DNA of 64,000 bases from Desulfogranum japonicum DSM 18378 (GCF_000429945.1 NZ_AUCV01000004.1:62001-126000); one strand, 5' to 3'. Counted from the first letter of the stretch, positions 27,650 through 37,302 are shown. Numbers and translations: made by a program. The notes: generated by a model not told the origin, from the letters alone.

Positions 27650-30121
27650 CTACAATGTATTCAACCGCCTGACTTGTTTTACATCCTTACAGGCAAGTGC
27701 CTTTTCGGCTTTTACTTTCGCTGTCTCTAGGCTAATTGAACGAATGTGCGCTTTAATGGCCGCAATACTGGGGATCACCATGCTCAACTCTTTTACCCCA
27801 AGTCCGGTAAGAATTTCCGCACCGAGGGGATCGGCCGCCAGGCCTCCACAGACCCCCACCCAGATACCAGCCTTCTCAGCAGCTTTGACAACTGTATTGA
27901 TCATCCTCAATACGGAAGGATGGAGGCTGTCGGCCTGGCCAGCCAGTGTCGGGTGCAGCCTGTCAATGGCCATGACATATTGAGTGAGATCATTGGTGCC
28001 TACGGAAAAAAAATCCACCTCTTCAGCAAAGATATCTGCCATGAGTGCTACAGACGGCACTTCGACCATGATGCCGATATCCACAGGCTCTGCCCCTACT
28101 TCTATCCTTGCTTTTTCCGCCATGCGCTTTGCGGCAGTCAAATCTTCGAGAGTGGTGATCATGGGGAACATAATCCGCAAAGGGCCATATTGTGAGGCTC
28201 TGTAAATCGCCCGCAACTGTGACAGAAAGAGTTCAGGTCGGTTGAGGCAGAGGCGAATTCCCCTTTCACCGAGAAACGGATTGTCTTCTGCCGGAAGGTC
28301 AAGGTAAGAGACTTCCTTATCTCCGCCGATATCAAGCGTTCTGACAATCATCGGTAAACCGTTCAGGCTTTCGATCATTGTTTTGTAGTGGGCATATTGC
28401 TCGTCTTCATCCGGCGGGGTTTCCCGTCCGAGGAACAGGAATTCCGTCCGTAGCAGGCCGATACCTTCAGAGCCAGCGTTCACAGCCTGTTCGGCTTCCT
28501 CTGCCTTGCCGATATTAGCCACGATTTCCATTCTGTGACTGTCAGTGGTAATTGCAGGAAGAAAACGATCCTCAAACTCCCTGTTACGAAGCTCATCGAG
28601 AACTTTACGGGCCAGAGCAGCAGCCCCCTTGTCTTCCGCACTTGGGTCAAGATACAGATTCCCGGCATCACCATCCAAAATGGCGTCAGTTCCGTCCTGG
28701 ATATCAAGAACTGAAGGGCCCGCACCTACAATGGCAGGTATGCCCAACGATCGTGCGATAATTGCGGAGTGCGATGTAGGGCCGCCAGCAGATGTGCAGA
28801 TTCCGAGAATTAATGCCGGATCCAGAGAGGCGGTATCAGAGGGTGTAAGATCTTCAGCTATTAAAATAATCGGCTCGGATGGAATGAAAGGTTCATCGTG
28901 GATTGAACCAGCCAGGTGTTTGAGAACTCTACGGCCAATATCACGAAGATCCATTGCCCGTGCAGCCAGCAGAGGGTTGTCGTGTAACTCCAGTGCGTGC
29001 GCTTTGGTCTCAACAACCTGCCTCCAGGCAAAACCAGCACTCTTGCCGGTTTCTATGAGGTTTTGGACTTCAGCCCGAAGTTCAGGGTCATCTAAAAATG
29101 CTATATGTGCCAGAAAAATACCCGCCTTTGCAGCACCGGCCTTGGCACGAACCTCATCGTGCAGGTTCTTGAGGTTGACTTTGGCGGCAGCAATAGCCTG
29201 CTTGAGCGAATGAGTTTCGTACTCTGGCTCCCTGGCGTTGGCTTCAACGACAATCTGTTCATGGACGTATTGCCGTATGGTTCCTGTTGCAAGACCTGGT
29301 GAGGCGATAATCCCAGGTATGGTTTTTCCGACATGTTGCGGCCTCCAGCCATGTTCTGTCTGAGCAGCCACATCTTCTTGTTCCTCCTCTTCACCAAGTC
29401 CGGAGTCTACAGCCTTTTTCAGGTTGCTGAGAACCCTATCGGCATCCGCGCCTTTTGCATGAATGCGAATCTTCTTACCTGGCGTGACTCCCAGCTTAAG
29501 CAATGATGCCAGACTTTTCCCATTTCCCGTATTCCCGTCATATTCGACAAAAACATCAGAGGCATAATCAGTTGCAACATCAACAAAATATGTTGCAGGT
29601 CTGGCGTGGAGTCCATGGGGGTTGTTGACTACGACATCAATAGATATAAAACCTGTAAGATCCATTCTCGGTGCGCTCTTTTTGGCAGTAAAAGCCTGAC
29701 CAGAGAGGGTTTGGGCAATTTCTTCCGCATCTTTTGTCTGCGAGAGTCGGGCTACTGTGTCGGGATCGTCCAGTACGTGCGTCAGGTTGGTCAGGATTGT
29801 GATGTGTTCGTCAGATTTTGCAGCAATCCCCACTACCAGAAAGACAGTTTCATTGGGGTTCCATAATACGCCCTCGGGCACCTGAAGGACTGCCACACCG
29901 GTCTTGTTTATGAGGTGCCTATGCTCAGGAAGTCCATGGGGGATAGAAATGCCATTACCAAGGAATGTGTTTGCAACACCTTCCCGCCCTTTCATACTTT
30001 CGATATATCCTGGGTCTATATTGCCATTTTGAACCAGAATATTGCCGACCATCTCGATCGCTTCTTTCTTTCCCGCGACATTGACACCAAGAACTATTGA
30101 CTCGCTATTTAGATTCAGCAT
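27650..30121 (-). CDS. fruB: PTS multiphosphoryl transfer protein, EIIA(Fru)-HPr-EI fusion
   Basis: An 823-residue fusion carrying the whole phosphate relay from phosphoenolpyruvate to FruA. The EIIA(Fru) domain has its phosphohistidine at about 62 in ISIPHGLPE. The HPr-like domain has NPHGLHARPA with the histidine near 172. The EI domain has GGPTSHSAIIARSLG (phosphohistidine near 450) and GVCGGLAADP at the PEP site. I start at ATG 30121, seven bases after AGGAGG. This fusion means fructose uptake needs no separate general PTS proteins. It is first in the operon, with promoter and operator at 30155-30182. Confidence 0.95.
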   Translation of the reverse strand: MLNLNSESIVLGVNVAGKKEAIEMVGNILVQNGNIDPGYIESMKGREGVANTFLGNGISIPHGLPEHRHLINKTGVAVLQVPEGVLWNPNETVFLVVGIAAKSDEHITILTNLTHVLDDPDTVARLSQTKDAEEIAQTLSGQAFTAKKSAPRMDLTGFISIDVVVNNPHGLHARPATYFVDVATDYASDVFVEYDGNTGNGKSLASLLKLGVTPGKKIRIHAKGADADRVLSNLKKAVDSGLGEEEEQEDVAAQTEHGWRPQHVGKTIPGIIASPGLATGTIRQYVHEQIVVEANAREPEYETHSLKQAIAAAKVNLKNLHDEVRAKAGAAKAGIFLAHIAFLDDPELRAEVQNLIETGKSAGFAWRQVVETKAHALELHDNPLLAARAMDLRDIGRRVLKHLAGSIHDEPFIPSEPIILIAEDLTPSDTASLDPALILGICTSAGGPTSHSAIIARSLGIPAIVGAGPSVLDIQDGTDAILDGDAGNLYLDPSAEDKGAAALARKVLDELRNREFEDRFLPAITTDSHRMEIVANIGKAEEAEQAVNAGSEGIGLLRTEFLFLGRETPPDEDEQYAHYKTMIESLNGLPMIVRTLDIGGDKEVSYLDLPAEDNPFLGERGIRLCLNRPELFLSQLRAIYRASQYGPLRIMFPMITTLEDLTAAKRMAEKARIEVGAEPVDIGIMVEVPSVALMADIFAEEVDFFSVGTNDLTQYVMAIDRLHPTLAGQADSLHPSVLRMINTVVKAAEKAGIWVGVCGGLAADPLGAEILTGLGVKELSMVIPSIAAIKAHIRSISLETAKVKAEKALACKDVKQVRRLNTL

Positions 30122-30154
30122 GGTTGCACCTCCTGTAGTGTTGTTCACAATTAA

Positions 30155-30182
30155 ATTGTAACCGATTACAACAAAAAATCAA
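30155..30182 (-). promoter_or_regulatory. fruBKA promoter with LacI-type operator
   Basis: On the minus strand TTGATT (30177-30182), a 16-base spacer and TACAAT (30155-30160) make a good sigma-70 promoter. The near-perfect palindrome TTGTAACCGATTACAA (30156-30171) covers the -10 box and spacer, as expected for repression by the adjacent LacI-type regulator. Confidence 0.75.
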
Positions 30183-30366
30183 TTTTTTTTTTGAAACTAA
30201 AAAATAACACGCAATTTCAGACTTATATTATTGCAAACGATTTCTCAAGAAGATAGCTCTTCCAGCAATGGGCTTTTTACGACTTTCCTATGTTTAAACG
30301 ACAAATTATCAAGTAATGGCAGGGTGTTGGAGATATAAGTTGCCTCGTTTTCCATTGTTTGCTATC

Positions 30367-30382
30367 CTGTAAATGATTACAA
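30367..30382 (+). promoter_or_regulatory. Second operator, upstream of the LacI-type regulator
   Basis: CTGTAAATGATTACAA shares the TGTAA-N4-TTACA core of the fruB operator and lies 16 bases before the regulator's start codon. This position suggests autorepression. A looser site (TTGCAAACGATTTCTCAA) lies at 30231-30248. Confidence 0.65.
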
Positions 30383-30398
30383 AACAAGGTGAAATGGA

Positions 30399-31400
30399 AT
30401 GCATATGAAAATTAAAGATATTGCTGAAGCGGCCGGGGTATCGACCGCAACGGTTTCAAGGGTTCTGAACGGAAAGCAACATGTACGACCAGAGGTGCAG
30501 AAGAAGGTGCTCGAGATCGTAAAACAGATGAACTATAGCCCGAACAGGGCTGCCCAAAGCTTACGCTCAAGGCAATCAAGCATGATAGGACTCGTGGTCG
30601 CCGATATTCAAAATCCTTTCTTTGCTTCTGTTTGTAGAGCTGTGGAAGATGTTTCACAGGCTCATAATTATAGTATCATACTCTGCAACACTGATGAAAA
30701 TCCCGAAAAAGAGCAAATGTATCTGGAGCTGTTGCAGAATGAAAATGCAGCCGGGATCATTCTTTCACCAACAAAGCGCTTGGCAAAGCACTTTCCTCAA
30801 GAACTGGCAAACCAAACCCCTATGGTTTTGATTGACAGAAAGGTGGAGGGAGTTGATGTTGACAGTGTTCTCATCGACAACTTTAGTGCTGCAAAAACAC
30901 TCACGACCCACTTGTTGGGAAATGGACTTAAGCGCATTGCCGGATTATTCGGTTCTCCCAGTATTACGGGTGAAGAACGGCTGCTCGGATACCAGGCAGC
31001 ATTTCAAGAATCAGGAATAAAAATAGATCCAGACTTGATTATTGAATTGCCAGCTAAGATGGAGAATGCACATGAAGCAGTCACAAAGCTACTGGAAAGC
31101 GAATCACCACCTGAAGCCATAATGACAAGCAGTGGTCTGTTGGCGAACGGTGCCTTTCGGGCAATTCGTGATAAAGAGATTGAAATCCCAGGTACATTGG
31201 CATTTGCCACGTTTGATGAGTCACCCTGGACATCAATGACCAGGCCTGCTATCACCGTTATTGAGCAGCCGACGTATGATATCGGCATGACTGCCGGGGA
31301 AATGTTGATCAAGAGAATTAGAGAACAGAGCCGCCCAACAAGGCAGGTTGTTCTCTCAAGCAGGTTAATTATCAGGCAATCGTGCGGCAGCAGTCAATGA
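30399..31400 (+). CDS. LacI family regulator, likely of the fru operon
   Basis: A 333-residue repressor with the N-terminal helix-turn-helix IKDIAEAAGVSTATVSRVLNG, hinge NRAAQSLRSRQS, and a periplasmic-binding-protein-like effector domain beginning IGLVVADIQNPFF. It is divergent from fruBKA, and both promoters carry matching palindromes, so it most likely senses fructose 1-phosphate or a related sugar phosphate, as FruR/Cra does. The ATG at 30405 is an alternative start six bases on. The effector is inferred from context only. Confidence 0.88.
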   Translation: MHMKIKDIAEAAGVSTATVSRVLNGKQHVRPEVQKKVLEIVKQMNYSPNRAAQSLRSRQSSMIGLVVADIQNPFFASVCRAVEDVSQAHNYSIILCNTDENPEKEQMYLELLQNENAAGIILSPTKRLAKHFPQELANQTPMVLIDRKVEGVDVDSVLIDNFSAAKTLTTHLLGNGLKRIAGLFGSPSITGEERLLGYQAAFQESGIKIDPDLIIELPAKMENAHEAVTKLLESESPPEAIMTSSGLLANGAFRAIRDKEIEIPGTLAFATFDESPWTSMTRPAITVIEQPTYDIGMTAGEMLIKRIREQSRPTRQVVLSSRLIIRQSCGSSQ

Positions 31401-31451
31401 TCATATCAGATAACTATTCTCCCGCCACCGGCTGAACTTCTGGCAGATCAC

Positions 31452-31565
31452 TATCCACAAATTGCGCAGGGTATCGGCTCATTTTCCTGACGGTTATAAT
31501 GGTTTCATGTTGGCCGTATTGCTCTATTAAAGCAGCCATGACATGGGTAAGTTGAAAGACCAGCC
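31452..31565 (+). repeat. Degenerate family C repeat
   Basis: TCCACAAATTGCGCAGGGTATCGG at its left edge and TTGGCCGTATTG, then GTAAGTTGAAAGACC further right, appear in the same order as in family C at 11601-11710. The 22-bp hairpin of that copy is not preserved here. It fills most of the gap between the LacI-type regulator and the next gene. Confidence 0.55.
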
Positions 31566-31599
31566 ATATTGGGTGATGTTTTTTTCGCAGCCCTCACAC

Positions 31600-32682
31600 C
31601 TATTCTTCTGAGTTTTCCTCTCCCTCCCCCCTCTTTTTGAGAAAATATGGGGGGCCAACTGACTTATGGGATTTAAGGGAAGCGGCCGCCTCTGCATTAG
31701 ACCCCAGAAGTAAGGCGAGATGCCGGGTTTTTTCACTGCTGCCGAGACCGATACGTAAAGTCATGGTCAGAGGCACTGAAAGCAGCATACCCATCGGCCC
31801 CAAAACCCAACCCCAGAATGCCATGGCCAGAAAGACAACCAGTGCAGACAAGCCAACTCTGGAGCCCATGAGACGGGGCTCAAGCAGGTTACTGATGCCA
31901 ATATTGATGATAAAATAGATGACAGCCGTGGTGATGGCCTCGCCCAGTCCAAACTGCACCAGAGCCAGAAAAATCGGGGGAATGGCGGCAATGATTGAGC
32001 CAATAGTGGGGATAAAATTCAAGACAAAGGCAGTCGTTCCCCAGAGAATCGCATAATCCACACCAATACAGACAAGGGTGAACCAGGCACAAACACCGGT
32101 GAGCAGACTGGTCAGCGTCTTTAACCCCAGGTACCTGTTGACGCCCCTGATCACTTCCTCGTATTTTTCCACAGGTGATTCGCTGCCTCTGGCCATGGCG
32201 CGCAATTTAGTTGGGATTCCGGCAGCTTCAAAAAGGATAAACACAAAAGTCAGCAGGATCATCATGGTATTTTTCAACATGGCAAGCAAACTGTTGACCA
32301 AATTACCTACCAGAGCGAACACCCGGTTTGGATTGATCTGTTCCATGATGGCAGCATCGGTGATATGTACGCCCTTCCCCTGCAACCAGACAACCCCTTC
32401 ATGCACCAGCTGCTGCATCCGCTCCTGATATTGGGGCAAAGCACGGGTGAATTCAGCCAGAGAAGTCCCTACCATGGTCGTAATCCCAACCTGCAGAGCA
32501 ATGACAACCACCATGACCAGGGTAATAGCCAACCAGACCGGCACCTTTTTGGAACGCATCCAATACACAGGTGGTGAAAAGATGATGGCCATGAAAATAG
32601 CAAGCAGGAAGGGTATAAGCAATGGTTTTGCCGACACCATTCCTGCAACAATAACGACAAAAGCAGCCAGATTTATAAGCAT
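31600..32682 (-). CDS. AI-2E family (PerM-like) transporter
   Basis: A polytopic inner-membrane protein of 360 residues from the AI-2E exporter-like family. The N terminus has paired hydrophobic segments (LINLAAFVVIVAGMV, LLIPFLLAIFMAIIF) followed by the typical cytoplasmic stretch PPVYWMRSKKVPVW. The family core FVLNFIPTIGSIIAAIPP and LLSVPLTM lies in the second half. The C terminus is a charged tail. The transported substrate is unknown; members act in signal export or sodium/proton exchange. It is transcribed alone. Confidence 0.88.
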   Translation of the reverse strand: MLINLAAFVVIVAGMVSAKPLLIPFLLAIFMAIIFSPPVYWMRSKKVPVWLAITLVMVVVIALQVGITTMVGTSLAEFTRALPQYQERMQQLVHEGVVWLQGKGVHITDAAIMEQINPNRVFALVGNLVNSLLAMLKNTMMILLTFVFILFEAAGIPTKLRAMARGSESPVEKYEEVIRGVNRYLGLKTLTSLLTGVCAWFTLVCIGVDYAILWGTTAFVLNFIPTIGSIIAAIPPIFLALVQFGLGEAITTAVIYFIINIGISNLLEPRLMGSRVGLSALVVFLAMAFWGWVLGPMGMLLSVPLTMTLRIGLGSSEKTRHLALLLGSNAEAAASLKSHKSVGPPYFLKKRGEGEENSEE

Positions 32683-32828
32683 GGGATCTTGCGGGAAAGG
32701 CTTTCATTGAAAGGGCAAGGAACGCAACAGCCCCAGTTGCCCCGAATTTTTACGATGTTGTAATGATGAACAGAGACACAATTTTCAGATACATTTTTTT
32801 AATGCACCAAATACGTATTCACGGGTTT

Positions 32829-33698
32829 CTACTTCTCCTGACCGGGCCAGAGTTGAGATATTATCATGCCGACAAGCATGAGCACGCATCCTGTGAATGC
32901 TCGCAGCGACAGGTATTCCTCCAGAAAAAGCCACCCACCAAGGGCGGCAAATGCAGACTCCAGGCTGAGCAGAACGGCAGCATGGGAAGGATGGGCCTTT
33001 TTCTGCACAACGACCTGTAAGGTGTAACCTGTACCAACAGATATCACCCCACCATAAAATATAGGTAGCCACGCACCTATTATATGCACCAGGGAAATGT
33101 TTTCCAGCACAAATCCTACTCCCAGGCTCAAACTTCCGCAGACAAAAAACTGATACATAGCAAGCCTGATAACATTGGTTCTCGGCGAAAGATATGCAAG
33201 AACCAATACATGGCAGGCCCAGAATATGGCGCCAATCACTTCGAGCACATCACCATAGGCAATCTGCCAGTTCTCCTGAATGCTGAGCAGGTACAGACCG
33301 ATAACAGCCAAAATCGCACCAAACCAGGTTCCTGAAGTTGTTCGCTGCCTGAAAATCAGCCCGATAACTGGAACCAGCACAACGTATAACCCAGTGATAA
33401 AACCAGCTTTTCCTGCAGTGGTAAATTGCAGCCCAACCTGCTGCAGTGTAGCGCCGGCAAAAAGAACCAGACCTGCAACAGAGCCTGCCATCAGGGGTGC
33501 TATTTTTTTATAACCAAGTATACTGTAGGTGCTGCTGCCCTGTTTGAACAAAGAGAGAGGAATGAGGCAACAACCACCGAGAATGAATCGAACTCCGTTA
33601 AAAGTGTATGGCCCCACATATTCGAGCCCCGCTCTTTGGGCAACAAATCCAAACCCCCAGATAGCTGCAACCAAAAGAAGAAGCAAATCTGTCTTCAT
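32829..33698 (-). CDS. EamA/DMT family permease
   Basis: A 289-residue drug/metabolite transporter with ten predicted membrane segments built from two EamA halves. The first half is LLLLLVAAIWGFGFVAQRAG...FNGVRFILGG, the second VIGAIFWACHVLVLAYLSPR...LESAFAALGGWLFLEE. I start at MKTDLLLLL (33698) because the longer versions add a non-conserved 17-residue extension from a TTG. The substrate cannot be told from sequence. It is not coupled to a neighbour. Confidence 0.88.
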   Translation of the reverse strand: MKTDLLLLLVAAIWGFGFVAQRAGLEYVGPYTFNGVRFILGGCCLIPLSLFKQGSSTYSILGYKKIAPLMAGSVAGLVLFAGATLQQVGLQFTTAGKAGFITGLYVVLVPVIGLIFRQRTTSGTWFGAILAVIGLYLLSIQENWQIAYGDVLEVIGAIFWACHVLVLAYLSPRTNVIRLAMYQFFVCGSLSLGVGFVLENISLVHIIGAWLPIFYGGVISVGTGYTLQVVVQKKAHPSHAAVLLSLESAFAALGGWLFLEEYLSLRAFTGCVLMLVGMIISQLWPGQEK

Positions 33699-33874
33699 AT
33701 GATAACGAGAATTTCCCATTGCGTTGTAGTTGACTAATTTTCCGATCAAGTTATGATAACGTTACCCTAAAATGCATGCTAAGGGTCAGGTAACCCGCTG
33801 CCTTTAAAAAAGTAGAAGAAAATAGCCCGTTTTACCGCCCTGTGCTGTAGAAAAATAGATTGAGGAGTAATTTT

Positions 33875-34366
33875 ATGTTTCGTATCAGTATCCTTGTTAC
33901 CCTGCTCATGACACCAATATTTTTTTCAGCCTGTAGTTTCAGCACGAAAAACAACTATGCAGGTATTCACTATCCTCCTACTGAAAACATCCAGACGGTC
34001 TTTCAATATACCCAGGCTCCTGATCAATGCAGGGTTTTTGCTGAAGTACTGGTGACGATCCCTCCGGAAACAACGGGAGATACAATGGCGAACCTGATAA
34101 AAAATGAGGCCCGTTCAAAAGGAGCGGACGTCCTTCTGGTAGGACAAACCAGGCAATCAAAGGACGATGATGATCTTGAATTTCTTTATCTCGGCCCGAA
34201 AAGGGAATACAATTGCAAAGAAGAATGGGTTGGCTGGAAATCCGGTTTCTCCAAGTGGGAGGACCAGGGAGAGTGGGTCAATATCGGCTACAACGAGTGG
34301 GGCAAATCATCCATCCGGTATGCAGAGCCCCTCATCATGCAAATAGCAATGTTACGCTGCCACTAA
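33875..34366 (+). CDS. Lipoprotein of unknown function, DUF4156/RcsF-like core
   Basis: A 163-residue lipoprotein with a signal ending FFSAC (cysteine 20). The middle region has LIKNEARSKGADVLLVGQT, which resembles the short fold in RcsF/DUF4156 lipoproteins where an alanine-rich helix precedes GANxV. The C terminus contains a tryptophan-rich stretch (EEWVGWKSGFSKWEDQGEW) not typical of that family. The start ATG follows GAGGAG at seven bases. The function is unknown; an envelope role is implied by lipidation. Confidence 0.75.
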   Translation: MFRISILVTLLMTPIFFSACSFSTKNNYAGIHYPPTENIQTVFQYTQAPDQCRVFAEVLVTIPPETTGDTMANLIKNEARSKGADVLLVGQTRQSKDDDDLEFLYLGPKREYNCKEEWVGWKSGFSKWEDQGEWVNIGYNEWGKSSIRYAEPLIMQIAMLRCH

Positions 34367-34407
34367 CCTGTATACTTTGTTCACGTTGTTTCTGCAAATG
34401 CACGCAA

Positions 34408-34442
34408 TAAAAAGCCGCCTCTTCATGTGGGAAGAGGCGGCT
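34408..34442 (-). terminator. Intrinsic terminator of the cytochrome bd operon
   Basis: AGCCGCCTCTTC (34413-34424) pairs perfectly with GAAGAGGCGGCT (34431-34442), 6-base loop. Read on the minus strand the stem is followed by TTTTATT. It lies just beyond the small cydX-like gene. Confidence 0.88.
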
Positions 34443-34467
34443 GTCAACAAGGCTCAATCCACCAGAA

Positions 34468-34560
34468 TTACAACAGGTCCAGCTTTTTCAGGTAGCGTAC
34501 AGCAATAAAATAGGAAAGCACGAGCACTGCCACCCAGCCACCAAGTAAGATTATCATCAT
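34468..34560 (-). CDS. cydX: CydX-like small membrane protein
   Basis: A 30-codon gene: a start MMIILLGGWVAVLVLSYFIA followed by VRYLKKLDLL and a stop. It is one hydrophobic helix followed by a positively charged tail, the design of the small subunits (CydX and relatives) that stabilise cytochrome bd. AAAGGAG stands eight bases before the ATG. It lies 42 bases after cydB and immediately before the operon terminator, exactly where cydX is found elsewhere. Sequence similarity to E. coli CydX is slight, so the name rests on size, topology and position. Confidence 0.8.
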   Translation of the reverse strand: MMIILLGGWVAVLVLSYFIAVRYLKKLDLL

Positions 34561-34602
34561 AATCGTATCTCCTTTACCAAATGTATTTGCTCAAGTACCT
34601 GC

Positions 34603-35754
34603 TTAATATGCAGCCTTGTCGGTTGTATCTTCTATCTTCATTTTGCCCCTGTCCATGGCCCACCACACATAAGCAATATAGGCAAGCACAAAAGGTATGG
34701 CAATGGCCACGTATGTCATAACCGTTAAAGTATAATGACTTGAAGAGGCATTATAAATGGTTAGACTGGACTGCAGATCAACTTTAGAAGGATAAAAGGC
34801 TGTATTGTTATATGCAGGAAGAAGAAGAACTGTCAGCCCAACCAGAACAGTACCAAGCCCACCAAACCAGATGCCTGCAGTGGATTGGGATTTGGCTGTA
34901 CGGAATACACCCAAAACCAACAGGACCAGACCTGCAGCCAGCAATCCGATCAGCCATGGATTGGCCAACAGGTTGGACAGGTATTTAAAAGGTACAAGTG
35001 CAATGGTTCCCTGCTCATCAACGATACCGTATCCCGTCATCAGCAGCAGGTGAACCAGCACCCAGAGACAGAATGGCAGGGAGATAATAAAATTATTCCA
35101 GCAGGCGTAGCGAAGACGTTTTTCCATTTCCGGGACAGCAATCAGGTCAATGTTATTGACCAAATACATCGCGCCCAAAGTTCTGGCGTTGAAAACCAGA
35201 AAAAGCCCCAGACAGATATTAAATACACTTGACAGTGAGGGCTCAAGGGCGGCATCAAAACCACGCAGTGAAGTGGTCCAGGTCACGAAATTAAAACTGC
35301 TGAGTTCAAAATTGCTCCCTGTAAAAAATGTACCAACCGCAGCACCAATCAAGAGTATACCGATTGAACCGTTAATAAAAAGAAACAGTTCATAGCTCCA
35401 CGAGCTCAGGATATTCATGGGTTTTTTACGGTACTCATAGCTGACGGCCTGGATGATGAACGTGAACAGAATCGCGATCCACACCCAGTATGCCCCGCCA
35501 AAAGAAGTTGAATAAAATTTTGGGAAAGAGGCAAACAGAGCTCCGCCAAACAGCACCAGGGTGGTAAAGGTCAATTCCCACTTCCTGCCCAGGGAATTGA
35601 TAACCAGGTCCTTTTCATTATCAGTTTTAGCAACCTGCCAGAGCAGCGTCTGTCCTCCCTGAACAAAATTCATAAAAAGGAAGAGTGCGCCAACCACGGA
35701 ACAAAGCAACCACCAGAGATGCTGCAGGGTTATGTAATCAAGATTTTCAATCAT
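34603..35754 (-). CDS. cydB: Cytochrome bd ubiquinol oxidase subunit II
   Basis: Subunit II of the quinol oxidase that reduces oxygen to water with high affinity. A 383-residue membrane protein starting MIENLDYITLQHLWWLL, with conserved QGGQTLLWQ near the N terminus and VSYEYRKKP in the first loop. The ATG at 35754 follows GGAG by seven bases and lies one base after the cydA stop. In an anaerobe this enzyme is normally used for oxygen protection. Confidence 0.95.
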   Translation of the reverse strand: MIENLDYITLQHLWWLLCSVVGALFLFMNFVQGGQTLLWQVAKTDNEKDLVINSLGRKWELTFTTLVLFGGALFASFPKFYSTSFGGAYWVWIAILFTFIIQAVSYEYRKKPMNILSSWSYELFLFINGSIGILLIGAAVGTFFTGSNFELSSFNFVTWTTSLRGFDAALEPSLSSVFNICLGLFLVFNARTLGAMYLVNNIDLIAVPEMEKRLRYACWNNFIISLPFCLWVLVHLLLMTGYGIVDEQGTIALVPFKYLSNLLANPWLIGLLAAGLVLLVLGVFRTAKSQSTAGIWFGGLGTVLVGLTVLLLPAYNNTAFYPSKVDLQSSLTIYNASSSHYTLTVMTYVAIAIPFVLAYIAYVWWAMDRGKMKIEDTTDKAAY

Positions 35755-35755
35755 T

Positions 35756-37291
35756 TTAGTTCTCCTCAGGACCAATGCTGATCTGTTTTGCCATGATGCT
35801 GATTTCAGCCAACAACAACACGGTAAAAATGCCCAGGAACATCCAGAAGGTCGTCTGGACGGTTCCAGCTGTCAGGTTCGTCCGTGCTACTGTCACAGGC
35901 AACAGCCCCTGAATAGCCCATGGCTGACGACCTACCTCGGCAACAATCCAGCCAGCCTGGGAAGCGACCATACTTAAAATATAGAGGAGTGTTCCACCGG
36001 CAAGGAGCAATTTTTTATTCTCAAGGGTTCCTTTTATGCTGAAGAAGAAATAGGCAACAAATATCAGGATAAACAAAGTTCCCAGAGCCACCATGACGTG
36101 AAAGGCGTAAAAAGACAGGGCAACCGGTGGCACGGCCTCTTCCGGGGTCTGCAGATACCCGTATCCCAGATACTCTTTGTATTTGTTGAAAGAATTCAGG
36201 TGAGCTTCAGCGGTCAGGGCATCTCCTTCTTTTTTCGCCTGCTGGTAAGACTGCAAATGGGCAAGGGCAAGTTTTCCCTCTTCCATCTTCTGCTGAGCCC
36301 CCATAATCCCCTGTTCTTCGTTGCCATAAACCAGGTCTTTCATCCCCGGTACAAATGTACCCCAGGAACGGTTAGCCATTAAGGTCAGCAAGCCAGGTAT
36401 TTTCAGCTCGAAATCAAAGGCAGGCTCATCATTATCCACCCGTTTGTCCATATTGACCAACCCGGCTGCAACCAAACCGGCATTGGTTTCACCTTCCCAC
36501 AGGCCTTCAAACGCTGCCAGTTTCATTGGCTGCGCTTTTGCTATCTGGTAGGCTGATTCATCACCATTGAACATGACAAAAACAGAGGCGACCAGTCCCA
36601 ATGCAGATGCCACGATTATGGAGCGTTTTGCCATAATTACGTGGCGATTTCTCAACAGATACCAGGAACTGATGGACAGGATAAACAAGGCTGCCACCAT
36701 CATGGAAGAAGACGTGGTATGAACAAACTTAGCAATCGCATACGGAGACAGGGCCACATCGCTGAAACTCTGCATCTCAAAACGGGCTGTATCAGGGTTA
36801 AATTCCTGTCCTACAGGGTACTGCATCCAGGCATTGGCTACCAGAATCCAGACTGCGGACAGATTTGAACCTACTGCGACCATCCAGGTGGCAAAGAGGT
36901 GAAATCCTTTGGACACCCTGTTCCACCCAAAAAACATCACGGCAAAAAAGGTGGCTTCCAGGAAAAAAGCCACAATGCCCTCGATGGCCAGGGGCGCTCC
37001 GAAAATGTCGCCGACCATCCAGGAATAATTGGACCAGTTGGTTCCAAACTCAAATTCCATAATGATGCCTGTTGCCACACCTATGGCAAAGTTGACACCA
37101 AAGAGTTTCATCCAGAACTTTGTCAACCGCTTCCATTCCTCACTGCCTGTTTTAACGTAAATAGTATGATAAAAGGCAATGATCCAGGTAATGCCCAGTG
37201 TCAATGGCACAAAGAGCCAATGATAGGCAGCGGTCAGAGCAAACTGCGCCCTGGCCCAGTTGACCATGGTCAGGTCAAAGTTCTCAATCAT
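35756..37291 (-). CDS. cydA: Cytochrome bd ubiquinol oxidase subunit I
   Basis: Subunit I, holding haems b558, b595 and d and the quinol site. The 511-residue chain starts near RAQFALTAAYHWLFVPLTLG, containing the first haem-ligand histidine. GWNRVSKGFHLFATWMVAVG and the GRQPWAIQGLLPVTVARTN segment follow. The Q-loop region is of moderate length. AGGAGT precedes the ATG. It lies between DUF4492 and cydB in one operon controlled, by position, by the Rrf2-type regulator. Confidence 0.96.
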   Translation of the reverse strand: MIENFDLTMVNWARAQFALTAAYHWLFVPLTLGITWIIAFYHTIYVKTGSEEWKRLTKFWMKLFGVNFAIGVATGIIMEFEFGTNWSNYSWMVGDIFGAPLAIEGIVAFFLEATFFAVMFFGWNRVSKGFHLFATWMVAVGSNLSAVWILVANAWMQYPVGQEFNPDTARFEMQSFSDVALSPYAIAKFVHTTSSSMMVAALFILSISSWYLLRNRHVIMAKRSIIVASALGLVASVFVMFNGDESAYQIAKAQPMKLAAFEGLWEGETNAGLVAAGLVNMDKRVDNDEPAFDFELKIPGLLTLMANRSWGTFVPGMKDLVYGNEEQGIMGAQQKMEEGKLALAHLQSYQQAKKEGDALTAEAHLNSFNKYKEYLGYGYLQTPEEAVPPVALSFYAFHVMVALGTLFILIFVAYFFFSIKGTLENKKLLLAGGTLLYILSMVASQAGWIVAEVGRQPWAIQGLLPVTVARTNLTAGTVQTTFWMFLGIFTVLLLAEISIMAKQISIGPEEN

Positions 37292-37302
37292 AACTGCACT
37301 CC

